Assembly: GCA_951230915.1 (NCBI GenBank) | Contig: OX579638.1 | Location: 32,030,322 to 32,094,321 of the forward strand | Reading direction: 5' to 3' | DNA length: 64,000 nt | Origin: Antitrichia curtipendula | Lineage: Eukaryota > Streptophyta > Bryopsida > Hypnales > Leucodontaceae | Part shown: in pieces, positions 46,001-57,160 of the stretch | How the letters are laid out: every line of letters starts with the position of its first letter | How positions within the stretch are numbered: position 1 is the stretch's first letter | The notes under the pieces: generated by a model | Database searches by the model: none | Seen by the model: the letters and a program-made list of their open reading frames with translations, nothing else | What the model was told of the DNA's origin: nothing | Translations under genes and position numbers: made by a program

Positions 46001-47832
46001 ATGAGAATCGATGGCGGAAAGGAGCTGCCGGAACTGGAAGGCGCCGGCTGGTCCACGGACGGCCCAGGAACAGCTCCGAAAGGAGTGCTACAGGACCATG
46101 CAGGGCATGCATGGAAGACTGTCAAGGCCGTACAAGAGGAGCAGCGGCCACAGATCATGGCAGACTGGAAGCTCACGATGGACCTGACGACGGAGCAGTT
46201 GCACGAGCTGCGTAAGGAAAGGGAGGATTTAATGAAGCGTACAGCTCTCGGCAGGTTGTTTGGTCTCTCCCCTGGCTACCCTGCTTTATTTAAATTTGTG
46301 TCGGAAAAGGTTAAGGACGAGATTAAATCGATGCAGATGCTATCGAAGGGTTTTTTTTGGCTTGAATTCGATTCCGCAGAGGCGGTAGAAGCTTACTTGA
46401 GCCTCGAAACTTAGGTTTGGAGGGAGAGAACGGTGAAAATTTTCGCCTGGAAAAGCGGGTTTTCGGCGGAGACTCCCTTACCTGAGATGCAGGAGGGGAC
46501 TCTGATTAGGGTTCAATTGCCGGATCTAGACCCGGTCTTCTTGTCCACGCCTTGGCTTCGGCAATTAGCTTTTTTGATAGGAGAGGTTGCATCGGTAGAA
46601 GTCCCTCAAATGGCATGTAGACGGCCGTCAGGACCGTTAATCCAGGTTAGGGTTTTGGATATTTCTAAACTACCTGGAGCGATTCGGATTCCGCTGCTAA
46701 GAGAAGGATCTGAGGAGGTTTTGTTCGTAGAACAACTAGTGAGTTACTCCGGCTTACCTAACCAGTGTAATAGGTGCCGGAAGTTTGGACACAATGTGAA
46801 GGACTGTCCTTTAAATTCGAGGGATAAATCGCCGCCTAAGGCAGCCCCGGAGGGGAACGAGGTGAAACAGCCAGACGGTGGAAACGATTCGTTCCTTACC
46901 AAGGACGAATTCACACTAGTTAGGGGGAAAAAAATAAGAAGAAAAAAAGATCTGAAGGGGAAAAGATTTTAAAAGAGAAACTGGCCACGAAATGGGTGCA
47001 CAAAACGGAGGATAGTAAGGCGGTCCCTGGACTAGACTTACAGCAGACCGATCAGATCGATGGAGATTAGATCGAACAGATTACTCAGGCCAAACCCGAT
47101 GAGATGGAAGACAACCGAATGCAGGTGGACTTCCCGACCAGGGAGGGGCAGATCTCGGAGCAAGAAGGAATCACGAAGTTACCAGAGGTTCCGAATGGGG
47201 AGTAAGGTTCGTTATCAGATCTAGATTTCCCGCCGTTGGACATGGTCGGTTCTCAGAAATTGAAGATATCACGAAGGAGACCCTTGGCATTCAAATCAGA
47301 ATCGGATAGGTTGGCGGCGTGTACGGATCAGATCGGAAGTACTTCTGTACAACAGAAGGGAATGCAGACAGAGAAGGTCCCGATTGAGGAGGTACCCAAG
47401 GCTGCCCGGAAGAAGCCCGATAATTTTTTGCAGAGGGACCCGGAGGATAGCAGATTCTGGTCGCAAAAGACGGAACGATCTACGACAAATCTCTCGGACG
47501 GATGGTGGTCAGCTTGGAGTATCGATTCTCTGAGGAGCGCCTTTAAAACCCCAGATCTAGATCTCCCTGAAAAGGGAGTAAGGTATCTTTTGGTCTGGCC
47601 CACAATATACAAGGACAACGGGGAAGACCGACTGATCCTTATGGATCCATCAGGATCATGGTTCGGGCTTATCGATCCTCTTAAAATTTCTTTCGGGGAG
47701 GGAGACTGGAACGCAGAAGGGATTAAGGAGATAATTTTCGAAAGAGTGAAGGATTACCTCAAGCAGCACTTGCGGAAACCGCCGAAGTTACACCACTGGG
47801 ATTCGGCAGAGTGGTCGGCTAGGTGGGATTAG
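46001..47832 (+). pseudogene. LINE A ORF1 (gag-like, CCHC zinc knuckle), broken
   Basis: Starts MRIDGGKELPELEGAGW. The DUF4283-like region (LGRLFGLSPGYPALFKFV ... FWLEFDSAEAVEAYL) is interrupted by a TAG at 46412-46414 and continues in the same frame to a CCHC knuckle, C-x2-C-x4-H-x4-C, at 46766-46807. After a stop near 46970 and a frame change, a further ORF1 segment runs 47236-47832 and on past a TAG. The product would be an RNA-binding nucleoprotein of the retrotransposon. At least three lesions make it non-functional. Confidence 0.8.
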
Positions 47833-48154
47833 GAAGGAGATTTGCATGAGCTTACCATCCTTCCCGAGATCAAAGTCACCAAGAAGGCATCATGTGTCAA
47901 AGGGGTCCGTTATTCCTGGCAATTCCCGAGCTCGATAGGCAAGCTGGCCCCATGGAGAGGGCGACTCAAAGCCAATTTGTTGTTTCAGAGATGGGCATAT
48001 CTGCAAGGTCTACCGGAATCCGTGGCGGCTTGGCAACCGGGACTGCAAGCCTCGCCGATGCAGGTGGCAAAGAAAAGCAGAGTCGAAGGCGATCATCACA
48101 GGAAGGATCGGAGAGCACAGAGCAGGCGATCGGGGAGGCTTCCCCTGCACACGA

Positions 48155-51100
48155 ATGATAGAAGGCGGAATTTCGATGGCGACCCTCAACACCAGGGGTG
48201 CTGGGGTGGGCACCTGGGGATCGCAGAAACAAGTTCATATTAGACGCATATTCAAACGCATGGACAACCAACCTCAAATTATTTGCTTACAGGAACATTG
48301 GATGGATCAAGATAGATGCAAGAAAAGGAGTACGAGTTTCCCGTTCTCCAATGGACACCGGGCTTGGAACCCTGGTATTCTGAGTACTCGGGGATCGGGT
48401 CGATACAGAGCAGGGACGGGCATTCTGGTCGCAAAAAAGCTGGCGCAGACAGTCCTTAAAGACGGTATTGTGGTTCCAGGGAGGGCTCAATTTATTACGA
48501 TACAGCCAGATTTGGGTGGATCCCTCTCTATTATTAATTTTTATGCCCCACGCTCATCAAAGGATCGTGGAATCTTCTGGCAATAGATAATAGACGCGGA
48601 CATTCAAGGGGAGGCATTTATTATGACAGGAGATTTTAATATGGTCGAATCGGATGGGGATAGACTAGGTAGTACTAGATATTGCACGAAACCCAACAGG
48701 AGGGAATCGGTGGCTTGGAATAGGCTTCTTAATCATTACGGTCTAGAAGACACGTGGCACATGGATAATGTCAAGAAAGAATCCTTAAAGCGCTTCACGT
48801 GGGAGAATAACAGATTGGATTCGAATCGCAGAAGTACGAGAATAGACAGATTTTATGCCTCGACGTCACTTGGCAATTATGGGGGGGGTGTTGAAACATC
48901 ATCCATTAACAAAAGTATCGGATCATTCACCGGTACAACTCGGGTTTTTTTCGAAGGGAAAGAGCCAGGGGCGGAGGAACCATTTACAGTTGGAAATCCT
49001 CCAAAGCCAACAGGTCTGGGATAGGCTTGGAAAAGTATGGCAAGACAAACCCAAACCGGAGTTGGGCAGTTCATGGATGGAATGGGTGAGCAGCGCACAT
49101 GATCGGGTTCTAAAAGAGGCGGAAAAAATAAACAAGGAACGGCGAATCGCCAAGTATCGGGTGGAGAATTTAGCCTTGGCAAAAATCAAAGAAGGAGAGG
49201 AGCAATTGATTGCGGTGCCCGGGGACCCAGAGATTATTTGGCGCCTTGAAACGGCCAGATCGACCCTACATGAATTAACCTTGGCTGCCCTGGAGGTGCA
49301 GTACCGTGCGGTGGCAGCTCGGTGGCTCCGAACAGGGGACAAGTGTACACACGAATTTTTTCAGGTGTATAAGGACGTGCACAAACGCTCCCACATACCG
49401 CAATTAATGGTGAACGGTACGATTCTGACGGGACAAAAGGAGAAAGCCACGGCCATCCAAGAATTTTATACCCGGCTTTACACAGAGGAGCCGGAATCGA
49501 GAGAGGTACTGGAAGCGAGGGAATAAGTGCTCAGTAGTGTGCCAAGGGTAGTCTCGGAGGACCACAATCGGAACTTTTCAAAACAGGTTACCCTAATGGA
49601 GGTTCAGGATGCGATCAAAACGCTATCAATCGGAAATGCGGCTGGAGAGGACGGGATACCTACCGATTTCTTCAAATTATGTACGGAATTTTTGGAGGAC
49701 GACATCTTAGAAGCTGTCAGGGAGGTGCTGGATTCCGGGGAATTATCAAGCGCACACAACAATGGTATTATTTCATTGATACCAAAAGGAGGGGATATGA
49801 GCCTTATTAAGAATTTTCGCCCCATCACTCTTTTATCTTCATTTTACAAAGTGGTGGCAAAAATTCTAGCTTTGAGGCTCCAGATTATTTTACCAGAGAT
49901 TGTCAGGCCCAACCAAACCGGTTTTATACAGAGAAGGTGCATTATTGATAACATATTCATGGCACAAGAGGCCATGAATTATGCGGAAGAATCGGGAGAA
50001 GATTTGGTACTATTGCTCTTAGATTTTGAAAAGGCGTATGACAGAATCTCGTGGAACTTTATGGAGGCCGTTTTGGAGAAGAAAGGCTTTGAAAGGTCCT
50101 TCATTGAGGGGGTGATGGCATTGTATAAAAATGCCTCTTCATCGGTTATAGTTAATGGAGTGGTTGGAGAGGATTTTGACTTGACAAGATCGGTTAGACA
50201 AGGGTGCCCATTGGCACCCTTCCTATTTGTGGTCGTGTTGGATGCATTAGGATACATGTTGGAGGACGAGAAATATGGAATTGAAGGGTTTTATCTCCCA
50301 GATGGATCAAAGGTGACCAATGCCTCATAAGCAGATGACACTTCGCTATTCCTACATGGTACGGAGATTAATCTCATTAGGGCCAGGGGAGTGATAGATA
50401 CCTTTTGCTTGGCTTCAGGTTCCAAGTTAAACTGGGACAAAACCTATGGTATATGGGCCTCAGTCAATCCCATGACCTTCTCATGGGGAGTAGACATAGG
50501 GCTTAGATGGGTGGAGGAAGGGAAAGGAGTGAGGTACCTTGGCCTACTTATTGGATTTCATTTGCCACCGGACACCAATACGGCCCCATTACTCATATCT
50601 ATTAAAGCTAAACTTAGAGTATGGGTGGCAAAAACGGTCTCACAGGCAAGAAGGGAGATTATTTGCAACCAGGTCCTTCTAGCAACATGCTGGTACACAG
50701 CGGCATGTTGCAGGATATCTTCCAAGAATTGTGATATTATACGAGGATTGATGATGCAATACCTATGGACGGGAAAACTTGAAGGGAGATGTGCGGCAAG
50801 AGTCAAGTGGAATGCCTGCATTCTTCCACACAACGATGGGGGAATTAGACTCATGGATCCCTTCCTTCAGACACAGGCATTATTGGCTAAACTGGTGATT
50901 AGAGGTCTATCGCCAGGGAATGAACCTTGGAAGAAGCTTCTAAGGTATAAAATAGACCAGGGCAGGCCAATTGGGGATGCAAAGTGGCAACAATCACCAA
51001 ATTGGATCTTTTACAGCAAAGGCATCAAGAACGAAAATCACTCCCCATTATTAAAGGCTTGCTTTAAGGCTTTTATCTCGATTAAGGAAAATCTCACACA

Positions 51101-52450
51101 GAAAAAAATGATGCTATTTGAGGAGGTCTTATGACAACCTTTATACGGCAATCCCCTTATTTTGGAGGAGGACACTCCATTGGGGATGGGACAGAATTCG
51201 GAACTGCATTTATGGGCAAAACAGGGCATTTTTAGGGTCTCGGACCTCTGGGACAGGGTTAGCAATGATTGGATCTCGGGGGAGGAAATTCAAAGAAAAT
51301 TGCCACAAAAGGGGTCGGTAACGGAGAAAAGACAAGCAAGGCAACTTAAAACAATCTCTCACATTCCGTGGGACCCTAGGGCAGTCCCCGAAAGGGGGCA
51401 ACATGCATGGCTTCGAGCCCCCGGGAGGGACGAAGTTTACCTTTATACAATCTCAAATACGGTAGATCAGGTGGTTAAGTTCACCCTGGACAAGACCGAG
51501 GGGATGCTAATAAGGGTGACGGGGGAATGTGAATTGCCTATGGATGACTTTTAACAGGTTTCGGTTGGTGCTGTGGAACGCTACTAGCAAATCATTTCAG
51601 GAATGCAACCCGGAGGAAGCGCCTGACCGACCCAACTCGGTCTGGATGGCACCTGGGAGTTTTATCTCGAACCAGATATGGGATCTGGGCGACTGGGTCT
51701 GGAAGAAGATTGGTAGATTTAAGGAGACTCCATTCTATGTTTATATAGCTAAGAGGGGGTATTTACAAGGAATGAAGAAAAAAGCAGAGAGGCCTATAAG
51801 AGTCCAGGAACTGATGAATCAAGGCTATGACGAGAAGGAAATTAAATCAATCTATCAGCTGCTGTAGCACAATTCAAGACCGAAAAAACAAGCTATGTTT
51901 CTTTGGCAAATTCTAAACAGAGGCATCGTGACCAAGGCCTGGTTGTCTTGGCGGATTCCGAATGCAGTTCTAGGATGCTCATTTTGTGACTGTAGACTCG
52001 AAACTATCTCTCATCTTTTCTGGGAATGCGATTGCACCCGGGACTTGTGGCGAAGACTGAATACTTTGGCGATGCAGGCGGGCGCTCCTCAGATCGACTC
52101 TCTGCAAACAACATTATTAGGTTTTGTTAAAACTTCAGTTAAAGGCGAGATTTCTAAATTTATTTATGATAAACAACCCTGGGATCTTATGCGTTCTTTT
52201 TTAATTTGGCATATTTGGACAGACAGATGTAGTAAGCGTTATGCTAGTCAAGATGTTAATTTATTTAGGATTTTAGCTTCGACTTGGATCTCCCCGCTTC
52301 ATTCTGGTATGGCAATTTGGAAACATTTCCACTTGGTCATCAAGGACAAAGAGGCTTTAGCTGTTTTAGAACATTCTTTCACAACGGAATGGACTCCGTT
52401 GTTTTGTACTACTGGGAACGGGATTTGGCACTTCATGGTGCCTCACGCGT
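48155..52450 (+). pseudogene. LINE A ORF2 (endonuclease + reverse transcriptase + zf-RVT), broken
   Basis: An APE-type endonuclease begins with MATLNTRG, then ICLQEHWM, NFYAPRSS, GDFN (about 48630) and SDHSP (about 48920). The reverse transcriptase has AGEDGIPTDFFK, LIPKGG, FRPITLL, LLDFEKAYDRISW and RQGCPLAPFLF. The catalytic box should be [YF]ADD, but the aromatic codon is TAA at 50328-50330, directly before GCAGATGAC. A zf-RVT CxxC...HLFWEC region lies near 51980-52035. Other lesions: TAG 48584, a frameshift near 48870, TAA near 49524, TGA 51132 and a frameshift near 51540. Domain order is that of the L1-like plant LINE group. Inactive. Confidence 0.9.
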
Positions 52451-52525
52451 TCCTTTGCTTCCTCTCTTGTTTGTTTTTAATTTTAATGGGGGCTTCGCCC
52501 CCCTCTTTCCTTTTTTGGTATTCAC

Positions 52526-52540
52526 AGCAAGGTACCATCA
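52526..52540. repeat. Target-site copy 2 (18S), AGCAAGGTACCATCA
   Basis: Identical to copy 1 and lies immediately after the TTCAC 3' end of LINE A. It also forms the left flank of LINE B. Confidence 0.85.
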
Positions 52541-52764
52541 CGCGGGCATGGCCACTTGGAGGCAGTTTAGTTCTGTAGTTAAAAACTTAGAACTGCTAGC
52601 TCTCCACCAGAATCAGTTTAACAATGAATGGTCTCCAGTTTTCTGTTCCAAAGGTGATGGAGAGTGGCACTTCCATGTGCCCTCCACGCTCATGTAATCC
52701 TGTTTATTTTTGTAATGTGAAGAGGAGCTTAGTGCCCCCCCGCCCAGTCGCTCGCGGCTTTCAC
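52541..52764 (+). mobile_element. LINE B: 5'-truncated LINE 3' tail (224 bp)
   Basis: Encodes AGMATWRQFSSVVK ... NNEWSPVFCSKGDGEWHFHV, homologous to the end of LINE A ORF2 (SGMAIWKHFHLVIK ... TTEWTPLFC). It is followed by a different 3' UTR that also ends TTTCAC without poly(A). It begins abruptly within ORF2, as 5'-truncated target-primed insertions do, and is flanked by target-site copies 2 and 3. Confidence 0.85.
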
Positions 52765-52779
52765 AGCAAGGTACCATCA
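52765..52779. repeat. Target-site copy 3 (18S), AGCAAGGTACCATCA
   Basis: Third identical 15-mer. It follows the LINE B 3' end and precedes CCATCATCAT and the LINE C 5' UTR. Confidence 0.85.
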
Positions 52780-54300
52780 CCATCATCATTTTTCCTTCCC
52801 CTTCTTGTGAGAGAGCTCTGCTAGGGTTAGGAGCTACTAGGGTTTCAAGGAGTTTTTCTTTTTTTTTCCCGTTTTGCTAGTTTTACAGCCGCTTTTAAAA
52901 GCAAATCTTCAGGGGGGGTTCCTCGTGGGTCCATGCGTGAGAGTGTAAGCTATAGTATGAGCTAGAAATAAGTAGAATCAGATTAGAAATGCACTGTCAA
53001 TAGGGTTCTGCCAGAGTTGCTGATTCTGACAGAGGAGAACCACGAGAGCCTTAGGATTTTGGGATTCTGCTTATTCTAAGGGTCCCTTCATCTTGCGATG
53101 ACCCCAGCACATTCTCTAGAATCATAAGTTAGTTGTAGGTTGTAATTTTGTCGAAAGAAAACAACTCTGATTCACTATGGTAGGGTTTTAAAATTATAGG
53201 ATTTTAGGGAAATCATTGTGTGTCTGTGACTCAGATTGGAGTTATGGGGGTTCCTGAGAGGGATTGTTTGTATGGTACTGAGATCGCAGAATAGTCCTCG
53301 TTAGATTTTGTCATGTACCTACAATAATTTGTTGTTTAAAACTGTTAGAATCCTTGGTTCGCTCTGCCATCACGGGGTATAGCTCCTGTTTTTTGCAGAT
53401 GATTTTGTTTGCAAGCAACTGCATTCTAGGTGAATATTAAACGATAGAAGTACACAATGGAAGATGACAATGTATCACAGCTCCCGGACATAAATGGAGC
53501 TGGGTGGATGTCTTCAGACGGGCCCACCAAACTTGTGGTCCCAGGTAGGGAACCTTTAGCGCCAATTGAAGCAGATCCTACAAAGGATGTGCAATCTGCA
53601 ACAGTTGCTTTAAATGGGGAACTGCCGCAATCCCACATAGATTGCACTTGAGAACTACGGCTAACCCTAACACATGAACATCTAGTGAAGGTTCAGAGCT
53701 CCTGCAATGACCTTCACAAGCGCCTAGTTCTAGGCAGGATTTACGGCTCCCCCTAGGGTTTGCCACCTTGTCCTCGTTACTGATAGAAATATTACTGGAT
53801 TAGCATGCATTGTTGCAAATACTGTCGAGGAGATATTTTAGAGTTAAATTTCAATAAGCCGATGTAGCGATTTGAAGTTTAGGGTTAGGCGCGGGAGTGT
53901 TAGAGGGAGGGGCAGTACGGTTCTTGTAGTGGATTAAAGGATTCTCTACAAAAAACCCGCCACCAAACAATCAATCGGGCATTTTGATTTGGGTCCAATA
54001 CCCCAACTTGGACCCCATTTTTTAGACTCCGAAGTGGTTGCAGCAATTTTCTTCTTTGATTGACGAGGTCTTAGCTATGGAGCAACTAGGTACGGCCAGC
54101 AGATGCCCCTTGGGACCAATGATAGACGTTAGGATACTGGACCACACTAAGTTGCTAGTAATCATTCAAATTCCCATGTTGTAGCCTAGCTCAGAGGAGG
54201 TGAGTCTTTTTGAACAAATTGTGAGATACTCGAGCTTGTTGAATCAATGCAGTCAATACAGGAAATTAAGACATAGCATACATAAGTGCCTGTGAATGTT
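52780..54300 (+). mobile_element. LINE C, 5' part (5' UTR and decayed ORF1)
   Basis: The 5' UTR runs to an ORF1 start at 53457, whose LPDINGAGWMSSDGP matches LINE A LPELEGAGWSTDGP. The frame stops at 53651. Farther on, 54095-54295 matches the LINE A region before and through the CCHC knuckle (GPMIDVRILDHTKL, SEEVSLFEQIVRYSSLLNQC), but with stops and lost cysteines. More decayed than LINE A. Confidence 0.8.
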
Positions 54301-56319
54301 TCTAACTCCACATTTGAGTCAGAATGTTACACACGGGCTCTAGCGGCTGTTTTGTTGGAGATTCAATCTTGATTGGGTGTTCATAAATAAGTGTTCGCCT
54401 TCCAAGCAATAGACACTTTTTGTGACTGATGATCCTGTAAATTTCACTAATTCTAAGGAAAACTATTGGTTAATTAGTTAAAACGTTATGGTGGGGTGAA
54501 AAAGAGAAAGAGAAAACAAGACCTAATCTAGCTAAAATTGTATCTAAGTAGCCTTTTAGAATATAAAATTTCCATTCCAGGATGGTAAGGAAAACTAGAT
54601 TCCAAAATTCCTAGCAAAAGTTACCACGGGGTGAGTTTGGCCCCTTAGTTGTACTAACTTTCATCCACTAATCTAAATAGCAAATTAATCCAAAATAATT
54701 CTAATTTCTAAAGTTAAGTTAGTAATTCCTTTAAGTTATGGATTCTTAAGATTAATTGGAATCTTGACCTATTGGAATGTTTTTCATCCAAAATTGGTCT
54801 CAAACTTCATCCAACCTTTTATCTTTCAACAAATAAAATATTTCCAAAAGTAAAGGGATCTTAGAATCTTTATAGATTCTTTGTTTGATTCCTTTCTAAA
54901 GATTTCTTAAAGATTCTTTTGGATGAAAGTCTTAAGTTTCATCCAAACCTATGGTTACGATTAATTATTAGTAACTTTTTGTTGTTGGGTTAAATTTTAA
55001 GTGTGATTTGATTTTAGTGACCTCTAAATTACCTATTAGGCTCTAAATTCTAACTTAAATCCTAAAATTCTAATCTACAAACTAACTTCTAACAACAATG
55101 ATTTTAACTTTAATTTTATGACAAAATAAAGCAAAAGAAAGGTAGAATTAACATACCTCCGTGTCCATCGTGGTTGCAGTCCCGTCATCGCAGATCACTA
55201 GCATAATGGACTCAATATAACCGTCGTCCTCCATCATGTATACTCCGTCTAGTTGATGAGAGTTTGGTATTAGAATGTGAGAAAAATCTCTTTCCTACAT
55301 CCTTCCTGGCTAATGTCCTATAAATAAAAGGGTTAGTCTAAGTATTTAACTTAATTCCCTTGAGTTTAGAAATTTACGTTAAATTTCTAGTGATCTTTAG
55401 TTGATTTTAAAAACACTCTTTGAATTAAAATAAACTTCAAGGCCCTATTTCTAACTACCTTGATTGTTTATTTTATTTAAGAATTAAATTAAAAGATTAA
55501 TATCTTCCAATTTTAATAATATTCCAATGAATAGTTAGTTTTGTTTGTTATTCATTAGTTTATTATTTTTGTTGGATTAATCTATTATTTTTGTTGACTT
55601 CTTGTTTTTTCCTATTTGGCTTATTAGGCCTAGTAAAACAAAATTTAAACCAACATTCAACCAACTAATTTGCACCGGAATCCTAATTAATGACTAAAAC
55701 CAAATTCTTCAATAGTAAAAAGAACAATTCAAAGCATTATTCCAAATGAATAATAAATGAATAGTAGAAAAAGAATAAAAATCAAAAACAAATTGTCCCG
55801 CATTGAATAGTAGATGAATAGCAATGGAATAAAGACCAACACAAATTCTAAATGAATAGTAAATGAATAGGAAACGCACAACAAAACAAAAACAAAACTC
55901 ACATGAATAGTTAGATTCGTTGGAAAAAATTAGTGTTTTAATCCTAATTCCTTCTCAACCCGCCACTTCGCTTTTTATTAGGTGTCTTCGTCAAGTTCTT
56001 CTCATTCTTGTTGTTTCGATTAAGACTATGAGTTGTAGCTTGATGCAAGGAAAATTTGAGCTTCTAGTTAGTTGCCATTGAGGGTTCTTTTGAAAGTTCA
56101 AATCTTTGTAGCGTGGCTATCAACTCCCTAGGCTTAGTTATACCTTGAATTCAATTAAGAATTTTGGGATTTAGCTATTACCAAAGATTTAATGGTTCTT
56201 TTGTTCTTTAAACTGAACACCAGTTTTGAACTGGACAACCATGAACTGGAACCCAACTGAGCACCCACGAACTGGAGCCTCGATTGAACGCTCACCTGCT
56301 ACATGGCGAGGCACTGTTC

Positions 56320-56490
56320 GTCCCCCTCCTCGTTCCTGTTCTCGTTTCCCGTGCTTGTTCCCGTCTTTGTTCCCATGCTTGTCCCCGTCCTTGTTCCTGT
56401 GTTGGTCTGGTTCCGGGCTGATCTGTTCGGTTGTCTGGTCTCGGGCTGATCTGTTTGAATGGCTGGTTCCGGGCTGGTCTAGTCTCTTGA
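56320..56490. repeat. Imperfect short tandem repeat, TTGTTCCCGT-like
   Basis: Successive 12-base-like units (GTTCCCGTCTTT, GTTCCCATGCTT, GTCCCCGTCCTT) followed by repeats of TCTGGTTCCGGGCTGATCTG. The reverse strand reads as low-complexity Asn/Lys/Asp/Gly/His peptide; I do not consider it a gene. Confidence 0.65.
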
Positions 56491-57009
56491 TCTTAACTGG
56501 ACTATTAGTTCTAACAAAACGGAACAAAATCTAAAGCTAAATAGTTAGAGAAAGGAAAGAAACTGAAATAAACTTCACTAAATAACTTAAAGTTCAAACT
56601 AGTCTAAGGGTTATTCTATAGGTTTGGGGGAACTTCAAAACAAAACAACTAGCTAATGAGTTTTCTTGAGATTGTTGGTTTTTGAGATAAACTAACCTAA
56701 ATGGTTCTTTGGGGTTTTGGGAATAACTTAAGACAAAGTGATCTAATCTTAACCAAGACAAAGATAAACTAAACTAAACTAAGGCAAAAACTAAACTATC
56801 AATCAAGTCCACAATTTGGTAATAGAAGCAAACAAAACTAAGTGAGCAAATTCCGGCGAAAAAAAAGGAGCCACTTGGTGTGGTATTCTGGCTTAAGTAG
56901 CCAACAACCAAGGGTATTTTTCCAACTTTCTCCCTTCAAAGTGAATTGTCTTAAGGTCAAAGCTTCGCCATGCGGGAGCAACCTCAGGCCAAACTCGTTA
57001 AATATGGTT

Positions 57010-57160
57010 CCAAGTGGCTATAGGAATGTTTTAATCTTTAAAGGAGGTATACATGAAAGTGTTTAAATCAAATATTAAAGACTAAAAGAATTTCCAAGAT
57101 GTCAGATGGTTTTAATTCTTAAAGGAGGTACACATGAAAGTGTTTAAATAGAACATTAAG
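57010..57160. repeat. Tandem ~84-bp duplication
   Basis: AAAGGAGGTATACATGAAAG and AAAGGAGGTACACATGAAAG begin two similar units, each continuing GTGTTTAAAT. Confidence 0.7.

Larger units (their letters stand above)
45517..52525 (+). mobile_element. LINE A: near full-length L1-like non-LTR retrotransposon, inactive
   Basis: About 7.0 kb: a 5' UTR with a C-rich start, ORF1 with a CCHC knuckle, ORF2 with endonuclease, reverse transcriptase and zf-RVT regions, and a short 3' UTR with a GGGGGCTTCGCCCCC hairpin ending TTCAC, without a poly(A) tail. It is flanked by identical 15-bp copies of 18S sequence. Several stops and frameshifts disable both ORFs. The GC content is higher than the surrounding repeats. 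Confidence 0.9.

Noticed and set aside
56189..56527. Asn/Lys/Asp/Gly-rich minus-strand frame
   Set aside because: Generated by a short tandem repeat within non-coding insertion DNA.
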